In this document: positions 1 to 9,200 of the stretch, one piece after another | Layout: each line of letters starts with the position of its first letter | Numbering within the stretch: position 1 is the stretch's first letter | DNA from: Mesosutterella faecium | GTDB lineage: Bacteria > Pseudomonadota > Gammaproteobacteria > Burkholderiales > Burkholderiaceae_F | Direction of reading: 5' to 3' | Assembly (NCBI RefSeq): GCF_022809315.2 | Contig: NZ_JAKZJU020000001.1 | Span: 744,001-808,000 of the forward strand | Length of the DNA: 64,000 nucleotides | Program-made: the position numbers and the translations under genes | Notes under the pieces: model-generated | Database searches by the model: none | What the model was told of the DNA's origin: nothing | The model's input: only the letters and a program-made list of their open reading frames with translations

Positions 1-1
1 C

Positions 2-619
2 GAGGCTTTTGTCCACGAGGATGCGTCGCTGCTCGAAATCAACCCCATGGTGATCACCCGCGGCGGCGAGGTGATTGCCCTTGACGCGAAGCTGATCGTC
101 GATGACAACGCGCTGTTCCGTCATCCCGAGACGGCTGTGATGCTCGACCCCCAGGCCGAGGACAGGCTGGAGCTGCTCGCAAGGAAGTCGAATCTCAGCT
201 ACATCGATCTCGACGGGGACATCGCCTGCATGGTGAACGGCGCGGGCCTGGCCATGGCGACCATGGACATCATCAAGCTCTACGGGGGCAGCCCCGCCAA
301 TTTCCTCGATGTCGGCGGCAGCGCCACGGTCGAGAGAATCACGGCTGCATTCCGCATCATGCTCGAGAATCCCAACATCCATGCGATTCTGATCAACATC
401 TTCGGCGGAATCATGCAGTGCGATATCGTCGCTCAGGGGCTGGTGGAGGCCTCCAGGACGCTCAATCTCAAGCTGCCCATGGTGGTGAGGATGCACGGCA
501 CCCATGAGGAGGAAGGCCATCGGATCCTCAGGGAGTCGGGCCTGAGCTTTATTTCGGCTGAAACAATGTCTGATGCGGCGGAGAAGGCCGTCAGAGCGGC
601 AAGGGAGGCGGCGCAATGA
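2..619 (+). CDS. sucC: Succinyl-CoA synthetase beta subunit, C-terminal part
   Basis: This is the 3' part of the ADP-forming succinyl-CoA ligase beta subunit, which converts succinyl-CoA to succinate with substrate-level ATP/GTP formation in the TCA cycle. The reading frame is open from base 2 with no start codon, so the gene begins outside the window. The visible part has the family's LLEINP stretch, the [19 protein letters not shown] segment, NFLDVGG and the NIFGGI motif that contributes to the nucleotide and CoA side of the interface. Its TGA stop overlaps the ATG of sucD in an ATGA junction, so the two subunits are almost certainly translationally coupled. Confidence 0.97.
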   Translation, partial: EAFVHEDASLLEINPMVITRGGEVIALDAKLIVDDNALFRHPETAVMLDPQAEDRLELLARKSNLSYIDLDGDIACMVNGAGLAMATMDIIKLYGGSPANFLDVGGSATVERITAAFRIMLENPNIHAILINIFGGIMQCDIVAQGLVEASRTLNLKLPMVVRMHGTHEEEGHRILRESGLSFISAETMSDAAEKAVRAAREAAQ

Positions 620-1515
620 GCATTCTTGTCAATGAAAACACCCGCGTGATCACGCAGGGCATCACCGGGCACGCCGGGCAGTTCCATACCCGCGCCTGCC
701 GGGCCTACGCCAACGCGGCCGACCGCTTTGTCGCGGGCGTGAACCCCCGCAAGGCCGGCCAGCAGATGGACGGCATTCCGATTTTCGCGACAGTGCGCGA
801 GGCAAAGGAGCAGACCGGCGGCAACGCGAGCGTGATCTACGTCCCGCCGGCGTTCGCCGCGGGGGCGATCCTGGAGGCGGTCGACGCCGATCTGGATCTC
901 GTGGTCTGCATCACGGAGGGCATCCCGGTGCAGGACATGCTGCGGGTGCGGAACTACATGAAGGACCGCAAGAGCCACACGCTGCTGCTTGGGCCGAACT
1001 GCCCGGGGCTGCTGGTGCCGGGGCTGCTCAAGCTGGGCATCATGCCGGCGAGCATCCACCGCCCGGGGCGCATCGGCGTGGTCTCCCGCTCGGGCACGCT
1101 CACCTACGAAGCGGTGGATCAGATTACGGCCTGCGGCCTGGGGCAGTCAGCTGCGGTTGGCATCGGCGGCGACCCGATCAACGGGCTCAAGCACATCGAC
1201 CTGCTGAGGATGTTCGAGGAAGATCCGGGCACGGACGCCGTCGTGATGATCGGCGAGATCGGCGGCAGCGATGAGGTGGAGGCCGCCCGCTGGGCCCGCG
1301 ACCACATGACCAAGCCCGTCGTGGGCTTCATCGCCGGGATCACCGCCCCTGCGGGGCGCCGCATGGGCCACGCGGGGGCGATCATCGCCGCGGGCGTGGA
1401 CACGGCCGAAAGCAAGATCCGCATCCTTGAGGAGTGCGGCATTCCCGTGGCGAGGAATCCCGCGGAGATGGGCAGCCTGCTGCTTTCCGTTCTGAAGAAG
1501 AAGGGAATCTGCTGA
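616..1515 (+). CDS. sucD: Succinyl-CoA synthetase alpha subunit
   Basis: This is the alpha subunit of succinyl-CoA ligase (299 aa, normal length), partner of the upstream sucC. The N-terminal CoA-binding Rossmann part has GITGHAG near residues 15-21. The family signatures GPNCPG and [11 protein letters not shown] follow in the middle. The phosphorylated active-site histidine is His252 in MGHAGAI. The start is fixed by the ATGA overlap with sucC. The next gene starts 24 bp downstream, so the terC-like gene may be co-transcribed. Confidence 0.98.
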   Translation: MSILVNENTRVITQGITGHAGQFHTRACRAYANAADRFVAGVNPRKAGQQMDGIPIFATVREAKEQTGGNASVIYVPPAFAAGAILEAVDADLDLVVCITEGIPVQDMLRVRNYMKDRKSHTLLLGPNCPGLLVPGLLKLGIMPASIHRPGRIGVVSRSGTLTYEAVDQITACGLGQSAAVGIGGDPINGLKHIDLLRMFEEDPGTDAVVMIGEIGGSDEVEAARWARDHMTKPVVGFIAGITAPAGRRMGHAGAIIAAGVDTAESKIRILEECGIPVARNPAEMGSLLLSVLKKKGIC

Positions 1516-1539
1516 CTTTTTTGACCGGAGCCGACTCAA

Positions 1540-2265
1540 TTGATTGACTGGATTGTTGACGTATTTACGACCATGCACTGGGCGGCCGTGGGCCAGATCA
1601 TCCTGATCGACGTGCTGCTGGGCGGCGACAACGCCGTGGTGATCGCGCTCGCCTGCCGGAACCTGCCGCACAGCCAGAGGGCGAAGGGCATCTTCTGGGG
1701 CACGGCCGGCGCCATCACGCTGCGCGTCATCCTGATTACATTCGCCGTGATGCTGCTCAACATTCCGGGACTGAAGCTGGCGGGCGGCCTCATCCTCCTT
1801 TGGATCGGCTACAAGCTGCTGCTGCCCGACGACGGCAAGCCCGAGGAGGTCGAGGGCAGCACGAAGCTGCTCGGAGCGATCAAGACCATCATCGTGGCCG
1901 ACCTGATTATGTCCATCGACAACGTGATCGGCATCGCAGGGGCGGCGCAGCAGGCCCACGAGGCGCACCAGACCATGCTCGTCATTTTCGGCCTGCTGGT
2001 GTCCGTGCCCTTCATCGTCTTCGGCAGCCAGCTCGTGCTGAAGGTGCTTGACCGCTTCCCGGTGATCATCCTCCTGGGCGGTGGGCTGCTCGGCTGGATC
2101 GCGGGTGGACTGTTCATTTCCGACAGCTTCGTCGCGGACCGGGTTTCCGGGATCGATTCCTGGCATCTGCCGGTATCGCTCTTTTGCGCGCTGCTCGTGG
2201 TGGCCGCGGGGCTTTTCGCCCGGCGCCGCTCCGGGGTGGACCTCATCACCGGGCAGAAGAAATAG
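1540..2265 (+). CDS. TerC/YjbE-family integral membrane protein
   Basis: This 241-aa polytopic membrane protein has about seven hydrophobic segments and belongs to the TerC family. Members are implicated in metal-ion (often manganese) export or in metal loading of exported proteins. The two family acidic motifs are visible: a DVLLGGDN motif at residues 24-31 in the first helices, and a related MSIDNVIG motif near the middle, which suggests an internal repeat. The start is a TTG preceded by a GGAG about 10 bases upstream; no ATG lies nearby in frame. The substrate cannot be told from sequence, and no yybP-ykoY type riboswitch was seen in the 24-bp gap upstream. Confidence 0.85.
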   Translation: MIDWIVDVFTTMHWAAVGQIILIDVLLGGDNAVVIALACRNLPHSQRAKGIFWGTAGAITLRVILITFAVMLLNIPGLKLAGGLILLWIGYKLLLPDDGKPEEVEGSTKLLGAIKTIIVADLIMSIDNVIGIAGAAQQAHEAHQTMLVIFGLLVSVPFIVFGSQLVLKVLDRFPVIILLGGGLLGWIAGGLFISDSFVADRVSGIDSWHLPVSLFCALLVVAAGLFARRRSGVDLITGQKK

Positions 2266-2270
2266 CCTCT

Positions 2271-2311
2271 GGCCGTCCCTTTTCGCGCAGAGACGGCCGC
2301 GGGCCCTTTTT
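2271..2311. terminator. Convergent terminator between the terC-like gene and mnmA
   Basis: A 7-bp perfect stem (GGCCGTC at 2271-2277 with GACGGCC at 2292-2298) is followed by a GC-rich stretch and a T run ending at 2311. It lies between two convergent genes and reads as a terminator for the plus-strand sucCD/terC unit. Confidence 0.55.
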
Positions 2312-3420
2312 CAGCGGGCCTCGCCCGTCTCCAGTCCCTCGATGAATCCGCCGCCCAGGCAGACGTCGCCGTCATAGAGCACGGCGCTCTGGCCCGGGGT
2401 GACGGCCCACTGCGGCCTGTCAAAGCGAAGCGAGAACTCGTGCTCTCCGGAACCGGTGAGCACGGCGGGGCAGTCGCTCTGGCGATAGCGGGTCTTCACC
2501 CCGAAGCGCCCGCCCTGCCGGGGCGGCTTTCCCGAGATCCAGGAGGGCTCCGAGGCGTAGAGGTGGTCTTTGAGCAGCCAGGGGTGGTCGTGGCCCTGCA
2601 CCACCCAGAGCACGTTGCTGCGGATGTCCTTGGCGGCCACGAACCAGGGCTTTTCCTCCAGGCCCCGGGCGCCCCCTATGCCGATGCCCTTCCTCTGGCC
2701 GATCGTGTAGAAGGCGAGCCCGATGTGCCTGCCGACGCAGCGTCCCTGCGGAGTGCCGTCCGGCGTCCGGATTTCGCCCTCATGAGTGGGAAGGTAGCGC
2801 TCGAGGAACTCCCTGAAGGGGCGCTCCCCGATGAAGCAGATGCCGGTGGAGTCCTTTTTGTCCGCTACGGGCAGACCGATCCTGCGAGCGAGAGCCCGCA
2901 CATCCTTCTTGTACATCCCGCCCACGGGAAAGAGCGCCCGGCTCACCTGGCGCTGCGAGAGGCGGTGCAGGAAGTAGCTCTGGTCCTTGGAGGGGTCGAC
3001 TCCTTTGAGCAGCTCCGTGGTGCCGTCCTCGGCCCTGCGGGTGCGGGCGTAATGTCCGGTGGCGATCCAGTCCGCTCCCATCTCCATCGCCCGGTCCAGG
3101 AAGGCCTTGAACTTGATCTCGGAGTTGCACAGGACGTCGGGGTTGGGCGTTCGTCCCGCGGCGTATTCCTTGAGAAAGATGGAGAAGACCCGCTCCTTGT
3201 ACTCCCGGGCGAAATTGACGGCCTGCAGGTCGATGCCGATCACGTCCGCCGCGCTCGAGGCGTCGATCAGGTCCTGGCGGCTCGTGCAGTACTCGCCGTT
3301 GTCGTCGTCCTCCCAGTTCTTCATGAAAAGGCCGATCACCTCATAGCCCTGCTGCTTGAGCAGCCAGGCGCTCACCGCGGAATCGACCCCGCCGGACATC
3401 CCCACAATCACTCTAGGCAT
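2311..3420 (-). CDS. mnmA: tRNA-specific 2-thiouridylase MnmA
   Basis: MnmA thiolates U34 of the Lys, Glu and Gln tRNAs using ATP and a sulfur relay from IscS. The 369-aa length is normal. The N-type ATP pyrophosphatase loop SGGVDS is at residues 9-14. The two catalytic cysteines of the family are present: Cys98 in VLCNSEIKF and Cys195 in [12 protein letters not shown]. The C-terminal beta-barrel region has the expected YTIGQRKG and [11 protein letters not shown] stretches. The gene is convergent with the terC-like gene and divergent from the next gene. Confidence 0.97.
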   Translation of the reverse strand: MPRVIVGMSGGVDSAVSAWLLKQQGYEVIGLFMKNWEDDDNGEYCTSRQDLIDASSAADVIGIDLQAVNFAREYKERVFSIFLKEYAAGRTPNPDVLCNSEIKFKAFLDRAMEMGADWIATGHYARTRRAEDGTTELLKGVDPSKDQSYFLHRLSQRQVSRALFPVGGMYKKDVRALARRIGLPVADKKDSTGICFIGERPFREFLERYLPTHEGEIRTPDGTPQGRCVGRHIGLAFYTIGQRKGIGIGGARGLEEKPWFVAAKDIRSNVLWVVQGHDHPWLLKDHLYASEPSWISGKPPRQGGRFGVKTRYRQSDCPAVLTGSGEHEFSLRFDRPQWAVTPGQSAVLYDGDVCLGGGFIEGLETGEAR

Positions 3421-3547
3421 TTTTCACCACAAACCAAACGCAGCATCAGAAAAGGCCGGAAGATGAGCCGCGGGCCCGCCCCGTCTCATTCGGCTAGTAT
3501 GATCTTAACGGTTCGGGCACTGCGCTGCTCGGGTCAGGAGGGAGAGG

Positions 3548-4672
3548 ATGCAGGCACAGGAAGGCATGATGAGGGCGGCGGCCGAACGGGCCCGGCGATT
3601 CTGCGAAAGGCTGGGCATCGAAATTCCGCTGCTGTCGGCCCCGATGTCCGGCGTGAGCACGCCGGAGCTTGCCGCCGCGTTTTCCTGCGCCGGAGGGCTC
3701 GGGGTGCTTGCGGCTGACCTGCTCGAGCCCGAGGACATCGAGCGCGAGGTGAGGCGTGTGCGCGAGATCACGGACCGGCCGTTCGCGGTCAATCTGCGCA
3801 TCCCGCCGCGCGACCGGGGCGACCGCGGCCAGGCCCTGAAGGTGATCTACGCGCTGGGCGAGCTCAGGCGAGAGCTGGGGCTGCCCGAACAGGTCGACCT
3901 GGACGCCTTCCGGGAGCCTGATTTCGAGCGCCAGCTCGAGGCGCTCCTCGACTGCGGAGTGAAGGCGGCGTGCTGCTCCTTCGGGGGCTACAGGGAGGCC
4001 TATGAGGAGAGGCTGCATGCGGCCGGGGTCTTTATCCTCGGAGCGGCCACTACGCTGCGGGAGGCGAAGGTCCAGCGCTCGGCGCGCGCCGATGCCGTGA
4101 TCCTGCAGGGGGCTGAAGCCGGCGGCCCCAGGCTTTATTTTGAAAGCGAGCCGCAGGAGTCTTCGGTCGGGCTTTCCGTGCTGCTTGCGGGCGCGGGACG
4201 CGCCGTCAGCCTGCCGCTGGTCGCCTCGGGCGGCATCTCCACGCCGGCAGGCGCGGTCGCGGCCCTGGTGGCAGGCGCTTCCGCCGTCATGGTGGGCACC
4301 GCCGTAGCCTGCAGCCACGAGTCGGCGGCTCCCGGACTGATGAAGCGTTCGATGATCGCCGCCTCCGACACGGCTACGTGCCTGAGCGACCAGCTCTCGG
4401 GCCGGCTCGAGCGGGTGATGAAAAACGGCCTGATCGAGGCCCTGAAACGGGCCGGCGTGGCCTCCTCGGGCTATCCCTGGCAGCGCTTCATCATGCAAGA
4501 TCTGATGGAGCGGGCCGCGCAGCTGGGGCGCGCGGATCTGCTTCGAATGCCCGTCGGGCAGGGGGCGGACGTGTTCTGCTGCAGGAAGGCATCGGAAACC
4601 ATCCGAATCCTGGGGCAGGCTCTGCGGGAGTTCATGAGCGGCCAAAGCGCCGGCCCGGCAAAGGAACAATGA
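3548..4672 (+). CDS. Nitronate monooxygenase-like FMN-binding TIM-barrel protein
   Basis: This 374-aa protein of the nitronate monooxygenase / 2-nitropropane dioxygenase family would oxidise alkyl nitronates with FMN. The N-terminal motif IEIPLLSAPMSGVS, the GGLGVLAA loop, the ILQGAEAGG stretch and the phosphate-binding ASGGIST and GASAVMVGTA segments are all recognisable. One oddity is that the residue after EAGG, usually His in class I enzymes, is Pro here (AEAGGPRLYF), so true nitronate activity is uncertain and a FabK-like or other reductase role is possible. A strong GGAGGGAGAGG precedes the ATG. The small S4 gene follows 12 bp downstream. Confidence 0.75.
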   Translation: MQAQEGMMRAAAERARRFCERLGIEIPLLSAPMSGVSTPELAAAFSCAGGLGVLAADLLEPEDIEREVRRVREITDRPFAVNLRIPPRDRGDRGQALKVIYALGELRRELGLPEQVDLDAFREPDFERQLEALLDCGVKAACCSFGGYREAYEERLHAAGVFILGAATTLREAKVQRSARADAVILQGAEAGGPRLYFESEPQESSVGLSVLLAGAGRAVSLPLVASGGISTPAGAVAALVAGASAVMVGTAVACSHESAAPGLMKRSMIAASDTATCLSDQLSGRLERVMKNGLIEALKRAGVASSGYPWQRFIMQDLMERAAQLGRADLLRMPVGQGADVFCCRKASETIRILGQALREFMSGQSAGPAKEQ

Positions 4673-4684
4673 AGGGAAAAAACA

Positions 4685-4915
4685 ATGGAAAAAACGGTTT
4701 TTGAGCTCAAGACGGAATTCATCAAGCTCGACTCCCTGCTCAAGGCGGCGGGCGTGTTCTCAACCGGCGGAGAGGCCAAGGAGGCGATTCAGGCCGGCCG
4801 GGTGCTCGTGAACGGGCGCAAGGAAACCCGCCGCGGCGCGAAGCTGCGCGGCGGGGAGACCGTCGCCGCGCAGGGCAGGGAAATCGAGGTGAAGGCCGGC
4901 GCGTCAGCTTCCTAA
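4685..4915 (+). CDS. Small S4-domain RNA-binding protein (YbcJ-like)
   Basis: This 76-aa protein consists almost wholly of one S4 RNA-binding fold: FIKLDSLLKAAGVFSTGGEAKEAI, then GRVLVNGRKETRRGAKLRGGE. It matches the YbcJ/YaaA-type stand-alone S4 proteins, whose exact RNA partner is not established. It follows the flavoprotein gene by 12 bp and is probably in the same transcript. Its TAA stop overlaps the stop codon of the convergent acyl-CoA ligase gene. Confidence 0.85.
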   Translation: MEKTVFELKTEFIKLDSLLKAAGVFSTGGEAKEAIQAGRVLVNGRKETRRGAKLRGGETVAAQGREIEVKAGASAS

Positions 4916-6591
4916 AGCGAGCGAAGCTCCCGGCGAAGGATTTTGCCCACCGGGGATTTGGGCAGGCTCTCGACGAAGATGATCTTCCTCGGGCGCTTAT
5001 AGCCGGTGAGCCTCTCGCGGCACCAGCTTCTGACCTCCTGAACGGTGAGCGAGGGGTCCTTTTTCACGATGACGGCCTTGATGGTCTCATCCGAGGTCTT
5101 GGACTTCTCCCCCACGACTCCCACCTCGAGCACCTTGGGGTTGGAGGCGATCACGCTTTCCACCTCGTTGGGGTAGACGTTGTAGCCTGAGACGATGATC
5201 AGGTCCTTTTTCCGGTCGGTGATGGTGACCCTGCCGTCCTTGTCCATCCAGCCGATGTCGCCGGTGTGCAGCCAGCCGTCCTGCAGCACCCGGGCGGTCT
5301 CCTCGGGCTGGTTCCAGTAGCCCTTCATCACCTGGGGGCCCTTTGCGCAGATTTCTCCCGTGTGCGCCTCGATCTGAGCGGGGTCCGCGCAGACGCCGAG
5401 GTCTTCAAAGCGGTCGCTGCGGATCGAAATCACGGTGCTGGGCAGGGGAAAGCCCACTGAGCCGTCCCAGGGGGAGTCAGGCAGGTTCCCGCAGATGCCG
5501 GGCGAGGCTTCCGTGAGGCCGTAGGCCTCGAGGATGGTGTGCCCGGTGACTTTCTTCCATTTTTCGGCCACGGGCCGCTGGACTTGCGCACCACCGCCCA
5601 CGGTCATTTTGAGCTGCGAGAAGTCGAGGCCGCGGAAGCGCTCGCTGTTTAAAAGTGCGTTGAAAAGCGAGTTCACGCCCGGGAAGGCCGTGGGCTTCCA
5701 TTTCTCGAAGGCGTCGATCACGTTGTTGATGTCCCTCGGGTTCGCGATGAGCAGCTGGGCGCTCGCCCGCTTCAGGAAGCACAGCGTCGCGGTGAAGGAG
5801 AAGATGTGGTAGAGCGGCAGCGCGGTGAGCGCCCGTTCTTTTCCGATCTGGAACGTCTGCGAGATCCAGCGCCCGGTCTGCTCCACGTTGGCCAGGACGT
5901 TGCGGTGCGTGAGCATCGCGCCCTTGGAGATTCCCGTGGTGCCGCCCGTGTACTGCAGCAGTGCGACGTCGGTGTTTTTGACGGCGACGGGGCGGAAGCC
6001 GCGCGAACGGCCTTCGGCGAGCGCGCTCCGGAAGGGGACGAGCCCCTCGATGGAGAACTCCGGGATCATCTTCTTCACATGCCGGAGCGCGAAATTGACG
6101 ATTGTGCGCTTCATGAGTCCGAACAGGTCGGCGATTCCCGTGGAGATCACGAGCCGGACCCCGGTGCCCGGGAGCGCCTTTTCCAGCGTGCGGCCGAAAT
6201 TCTCAGCAATGATGACGGCGCTCGCCCCGCAGTCGAGCAGCTGGTTGTGCAGCTCGCGGGCGGTGTACAGGGGGTTGACGTTGACCGCGATGAAGCCGGC
6301 CTTCAGCACGCCGAAGAGCGAAACGGGGTACTGAAGGATGTTGGGCATCATGATCGCGACCCTGTCGCCGGGCTTCAGGCCGCGGGCCGACTGAAGGTAG
6401 CCGGCGAGGTCGGAGGCGCAGTCGCTCACCTGCCTGAAAGACAGCTTCTGGCCCATGCTGACGAAGGCCGTATGGTCGCCGAACCGGCGGGCGACGTCGT
6501 CGAGAAGCGCGGGGATGCTGGGACAGAAATCAGGGTCGATTTCCGCCGGAATTCCCTTTTCGTAGTGAGCAATCCACGGATAAGTTGGCAT
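4912..6591 (-). CDS. fadD: Long-chain fatty-acid--CoA ligase
   Basis: This AMP-forming acyl-CoA synthetase (559 aa, typical of FadD) activates fatty acids to acyl-CoA. The P-loop motif YTGGTTGISKGAMLTHRN lies at residues 214-231. The adenine-binding EAYGLTEASP, the hinge-region DRKKDLIIVSGYNVYPNEVE and the C-terminal catalytic lysine in SPVGKILRREL are all present. The stop codons of this gene and the convergent S4 gene overlap (4912-4915), leaving no intergenic terminator. The ATG at 6591 begins with MPTYPWIAHYEKGIP, the expected FadD N-terminus. Confidence 0.95.
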   Translation of the reverse strand: MPTYPWIAHYEKGIPAEIDPDFCPSIPALLDDVARRFGDHTAFVSMGQKLSFRQVSDCASDLAGYLQSARGLKPGDRVAIMMPNILQYPVSLFGVLKAGFIAVNVNPLYTARELHNQLLDCGASAVIIAENFGRTLEKALPGTGVRLVISTGIADLFGLMKRTIVNFALRHVKKMIPEFSIEGLVPFRSALAEGRSRGFRPVAVKNTDVALLQYTGGTTGISKGAMLTHRNVLANVEQTGRWISQTFQIGKERALTALPLYHIFSFTATLCFLKRASAQLLIANPRDINNVIDAFEKWKPTAFPGVNSLFNALLNSERFRGLDFSQLKMTVGGGAQVQRPVAEKWKKVTGHTILEAYGLTEASPGICGNLPDSPWDGSVGFPLPSTVISIRSDRFEDLGVCADPAQIEAHTGEICAKGPQVMKGYWNQPEETARVLQDGWLHTGDIGWMDKDGRVTITDRKKDLIIVSGYNVYPNEVESVIASNPKVLEVGVVGEKSKTSDETIKAVIVKKDPSLTVQEVRSWCRERLTGYKRPRKIIFVESLPKSPVGKILRRELRSL

Positions 6592-6729
6592 AAACGGGTC
6601 CTTGCAATTCTTACTGTTGCCCTGTGCCCGCAGGGGCGCAGGCGCACCGCCTCCGGCGGCCCTCTCTTAAAGCCGCCGCAGGCCGCGCGCGCACTCTGCC
6701 CCTTCAAGAGCGCAGGAAGCGCGTGCCTC

Positions 6730-7266
6730 TCACGCGAGCGTGAGGCAGTGCCTGGCGTATGCCCTGACGTCGTCCCAGTCGGTGTAGTCGCGGACCACCG
6801 TTCGGTCCGTGGGGCCCTTGGTCATGGACATGATGAGCTGGATCTGCACGGCGTCAAACCAGCTCCAGTTCGGATAGTCGACCTTGCCGGCGATGCACTT
6901 GACCTCGCGCGGCTTCCAGAGGCTGTTCTGGACGAACTTGCGGGCATAGACATTGCCTTCGAGGGTGGCTTTCTCCGGTTTGCGGGCAATGAGCGTGATG
7001 TTGAAGAAACTGTTGGGCTTGGCATCGATTTCAGCCGCGTGCTTGTTGACGAACTGAACGAACGTCTTGTTGAAGCGGCCGTACCGGATGGCGGCGCCCA
7101 GGATCAGCACATCGTAGCGGCCCAGGTCAACTCCCTCCCGGTCGGCTTCGATCACGCTCATCATTTCGGCATTGTGGCCTTCGGCCCGGATGGTTTCACA
7201 GATGGTTCTGGAAACGCGGGCCGTGTGGCCGTCGTGGCTCCAGTAAAGCACCAGCACATTCTTCAT
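6730..7266 (-). CDS. hemG: HemG-like flavodoxin-domain protein (menaquinone-dependent protoporphyrinogen oxidase type)
   Basis: This 178-aa flavodoxin-fold protein resembles HemG, which oxidises protoporphyrinogen IX to protoporphyrin IX with quinone as acceptor in the anaerobic-capable haem pathway. The N-terminal FMN phosphate-binding loop is VLYWSHDGHTARV. The sequence then has the long-chain flavodoxin feature VLILGAAIRYGRFN and the HemG-like middle FFNITLIARKPEKATLEGN and FVQNSLWKPREVKCIAGKVDY. The ferrochelatase gene hemH lies in the same window, which fits a haem role. A general flavodoxin is the alternative. Confidence 0.85.
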   Translation of the reverse strand: MKNVLVLYWSHDGHTARVSRTICETIRAEGHNAEMMSVIEADREGVDLGRYDVLILGAAIRYGRFNKTFVQFVNKHAAEIDAKPNSFFNITLIARKPEKATLEGNVYARKFVQNSLWKPREVKCIAGKVDYPNWSWFDAVQIQLIMSMTKGPTDRTVVRDYTDWDDVRAYARHCLTLA

Positions 7267-7666
7267 TGTTTACAGCTCCTGCCAGCAACGCTGACACTGC
7301 AGGATGAAAGACTAAGAGAGGCGAAAAGGAAAAAACGAAAGCGAAAATAAGGGTTTTCACTTATAGGCTCAAAACCGGGGACCCGTCTGCCTTTCGTGCG
7401 CCGGTCCTGAGGCCCGCAGGTATTTTAAAAGAAAGGATTATTTTTGCGCTTAAGGCGGCTTTTGCGCTCCGCGCAGTGAAAAATCCCTGTAAAATCCGCT
7501 TTTGTTCTGCCTGCCTGGATGCGCGCGGCGTTTTTCGCTTTCGGCGCGGACTCCCGGGCAACCGGCGGCGGGGTTGCCGCCCGTGCGGAACTCATTTTTA
7601 TTTTGTATAGGAAACAACGCAGGCGGCTTCGCCGCGGAGGGTCTCCGCGCTCCGCCTCCTCAATAT
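7267..7666. other. Intergenic region between the hemG-like gene and infA
   Basis: Four hundred bases separate the divergently arranged hemG-like gene and infA. Two spurious small reading frames cross it but neither has coding character or family resemblance. An AT-rich patch near 7590-7620 (TATTTTGTATAGG) could carry the infA promoter. I see no RNA gene or riboswitch. Confidence 0.4.
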
Positions 7667-7942
7667 ATGGCAAAGGAAGACCTTATTGAAATGTCCGGGC
7701 AGGTTCTGGAAGTCCTGCCTGATGCCCGCTACCGCGTCAAGCTCGACAACGGGCACGAGCTGATCGCCTACACGAACGGCAAGATGCGCAAGCACCACAT
7801 CCGGATTCTGGCCGGAGACAAAGTGTCGCTCGAGCTCTCTCCCTACGACCTGTCGAAGGGCCGCATCACATTCCGTCACATTGAGGGCCGCGCCGCGGGC
7901 GCCCCGACGGGCTCTCCGACTCATCAGCAGCGCCGTCACTGA
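7667..7942 (+). CDS. infA: Translation initiation factor IF-1 (stand-alone copy)
   Basis: IF-1 is a small OB-fold protein that occupies the ribosomal A site during initiation. The start chosen is the ATG at 7667, giving [31 protein letters not shown], the universal IF-1 N-terminus. Reading frames starting further upstream add a low-quality extension. The core ends near [10 protein letters not shown]; about 19 extra residues follow ([19 protein letters not shown]), so at 91 aa it is longer than the usual 72. Burkholderiales often have a second infA outside the ribosomal cluster, and this could be that copy. The Shine-Dalgarno is weak. Confidence 0.93.
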   Translation: MAKEDLIEMSGQVLEVLPDARYRVKLDNGHELIAYTNGKMRKHHIRILAGDKVSLELSPYDLSKGRITFRHIEGRAAGAPTGSPTHQQRRH

Positions 7943-7965
7943 TTTTTCCCGACGCGCCTCGAGCT

Positions 7966-8024
7966 GCGCCGCTTTTCCGTCCGGGCGGTTCGTCCCGCCG
8001 GGCCGGAGGCGGCGCTGTTTTTTT
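7966..8024 (+). terminator. Terminator downstream of infA
   Basis: GCGCCGC at 7966-7972 can pair with GCGGCGC at 8009-8015 around a GC-rich inner hairpin, followed by TGTTTTTTT to 8024. The run abuts the stop codon of the convergent aroG copy. Confidence 0.65.
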
Positions 8025-9103
8025 CAGCAGTTGCGGGTGCGGCGGTCGCGCACGGCCCGGGCGAGCCGCTCGAGCAGCGCCTCGGTGTCGTCCCAGCCGA
8101 GGCAGGCGTCGGTGACGGACTGCCCGTAGACCAGCGGCTGCCCGGGCACGATGTCCTGGCGGCCCTCCACGAGGTTGCTTTCAATCATGACGCCCATGAT
8201 GCTGCGGCTCCCGTCGGCCACCTGGCCCGCGATATCCTCCACCACGGGGATCTGGTTGCGGCAGATCTTGCGGCTGTTCGCGTGGCTTGCGTCGATCATG
8301 AGGTAGGGGGCGTGGCCCGCCTTGGAGAGCGCTTCGGAGGCCGCCTTCACGCTGGCGGCGTCGTAGTTGGGAGCGTGGCTGCCGCCCCTGAGGATGAGGT
8401 GGCAGTCCTCGTTGCCGGTCGTGGTCACGATGGCCGAGATGCCGCCTTTGGTAACTGACAGGAAGCTGTGCGGGTGGTTGGCCGCCCCGATCGCGTCGAC
8501 GGCGATCTTGGTGTTGCCGTCGGTGCCGTTCTTGAAGCCGATCGGGCAGGAAAGGCCCGAGGCGAGCTCGCGGTGGACCTGGCTCTCAGTGGTCCTCGCC
8601 CCGATGGCGCCCCAGGAGACGAAGTCAGCGATGTACTGGGGGGTGATCATGTCGAGGAACTCCACGCCGATCGGCAGTCCCATCTCCGTGATGTCGAGGA
8701 TCAGGCTGCGGGCGACGCGCAGGCCGTGGTTGATGCGGTAGGAGCCGTCGAGGTCGGGGTCGTTGATGAGGCCCTTCCAGCCCACCGTGGTGCGGGGCTT
8801 CTCGAAGTACACCCGCATGATGATTTCCAGGTCGTTCGCGAGAGCCCGCCGCACCTCGACAAGCCGCTTCGCGTACTCGCGGGCGGCCTTCGGGTCGTGG
8901 ATCGAGCAGGGGCCGACGATCACGAGCAGGCGGTCGGACTCGCCGTGAATGATCCGGTGGGCCGCGTTCCGGGCGAGCTGCACAGTGGCCGAGGCGGTGT
9001 CCGAGCATGGAAATTCATGCATCAGGTGCGCGGGGGGCGTGAGTTCCCGGATTTCCTTGATCCGGAGGTCGTCGGTCATGAAGCGGTCAATTTCCTGGTC
9101 CAT
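8024..9103 (-). CDS. aroG: 3-deoxy-7-phosphoheptulonate synthase, AroG type (copy 1, Phe-leader copy)
   Basis: This is a class I DAHP synthase (359 aa), the first step of the shikimate pathway: PEP plus erythrose-4-phosphate gives DAHP. GPCSIHDP, RVYFEKPRTTVGWKGLINDP, GARTTESQVHRE and GFKNGTDG are intact, the last carrying the PEP-binding lysine. The N-terminal DDLRIKEIREL matches E. coli AroG rather than AroF, and the Ser of GLSCPIGFK is the residue associated with Phe-type feedback in AroG. It is nearly identical to the copy at 16958-18046 except in the first ~50 residues and a handful of later positions. A Phe-rich leader ORF and terminator lie upstream. The Shine-Dalgarno is AGGA, 7 bases before the ATG. 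Confidence 0.97.
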   Translation of the reverse strand: MDQEIDRFMTDDLRIKEIRELTPPAHLMHEFPCSDTASATVQLARNAAHRIIHGESDRLLVIVGPCSIHDPKAAREYAKRLVEVRRALANDLEIIMRVYFEKPRTTVGWKGLINDPDLDGSYRINHGLRVARSLILDITEMGLPIGVEFLDMITPQYIADFVSWGAIGARTTESQVHRELASGLSCPIGFKNGTDGNTKIAVDAIGAANHPHSFLSVTKGGISAIVTTTGNEDCHLILRGGSHAPNYDAASVKAASEALSKAGHAPYLMIDASHANSRKICRNQIPVVEDIAGQVADGSRSIMGVMIESNLVEGRQDIVPGQPLVYGQSVTDACLGWDDTEALLERLARAVRDRRTRNC

Positions 9104-9140
9104 TTTGTTTTCCTAGAGGGGGTCGGAGCCGACGGACAAT

Positions 9141-9173
9141 AAAAAAACCGCCGGGCTCTGGGTCCTGGCGGTT
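9141..9173 (-). terminator. Attenuator terminator in the leader of aroG copy 1
   Basis: On the minus strand AACCGCC pairs perfectly with GGCGGTT, and the 3' arm runs into a T7 run. It sits between the Phe-rich leader ORF (stop at 9201) and the aroG start (9103), the position of a transcription attenuator rather than an end-of-operon terminator. Confidence 0.85.
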
Positions 9174-9200
9174 GGAGAATGTGCGAGTGTTCAGAAATGT

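Noticed and set aside
1516..1539. Possible manganese (yybP-ykoY) riboswitch before the TerC-like gene
   Set aside because: The gap is only 24 bp, too short for the aptamer.
2440..3717. Long plus-strand frame antisense to mnmA
   Set aside because: Shadow of mnmA; no family character, and mnmA has all catalytic residues.
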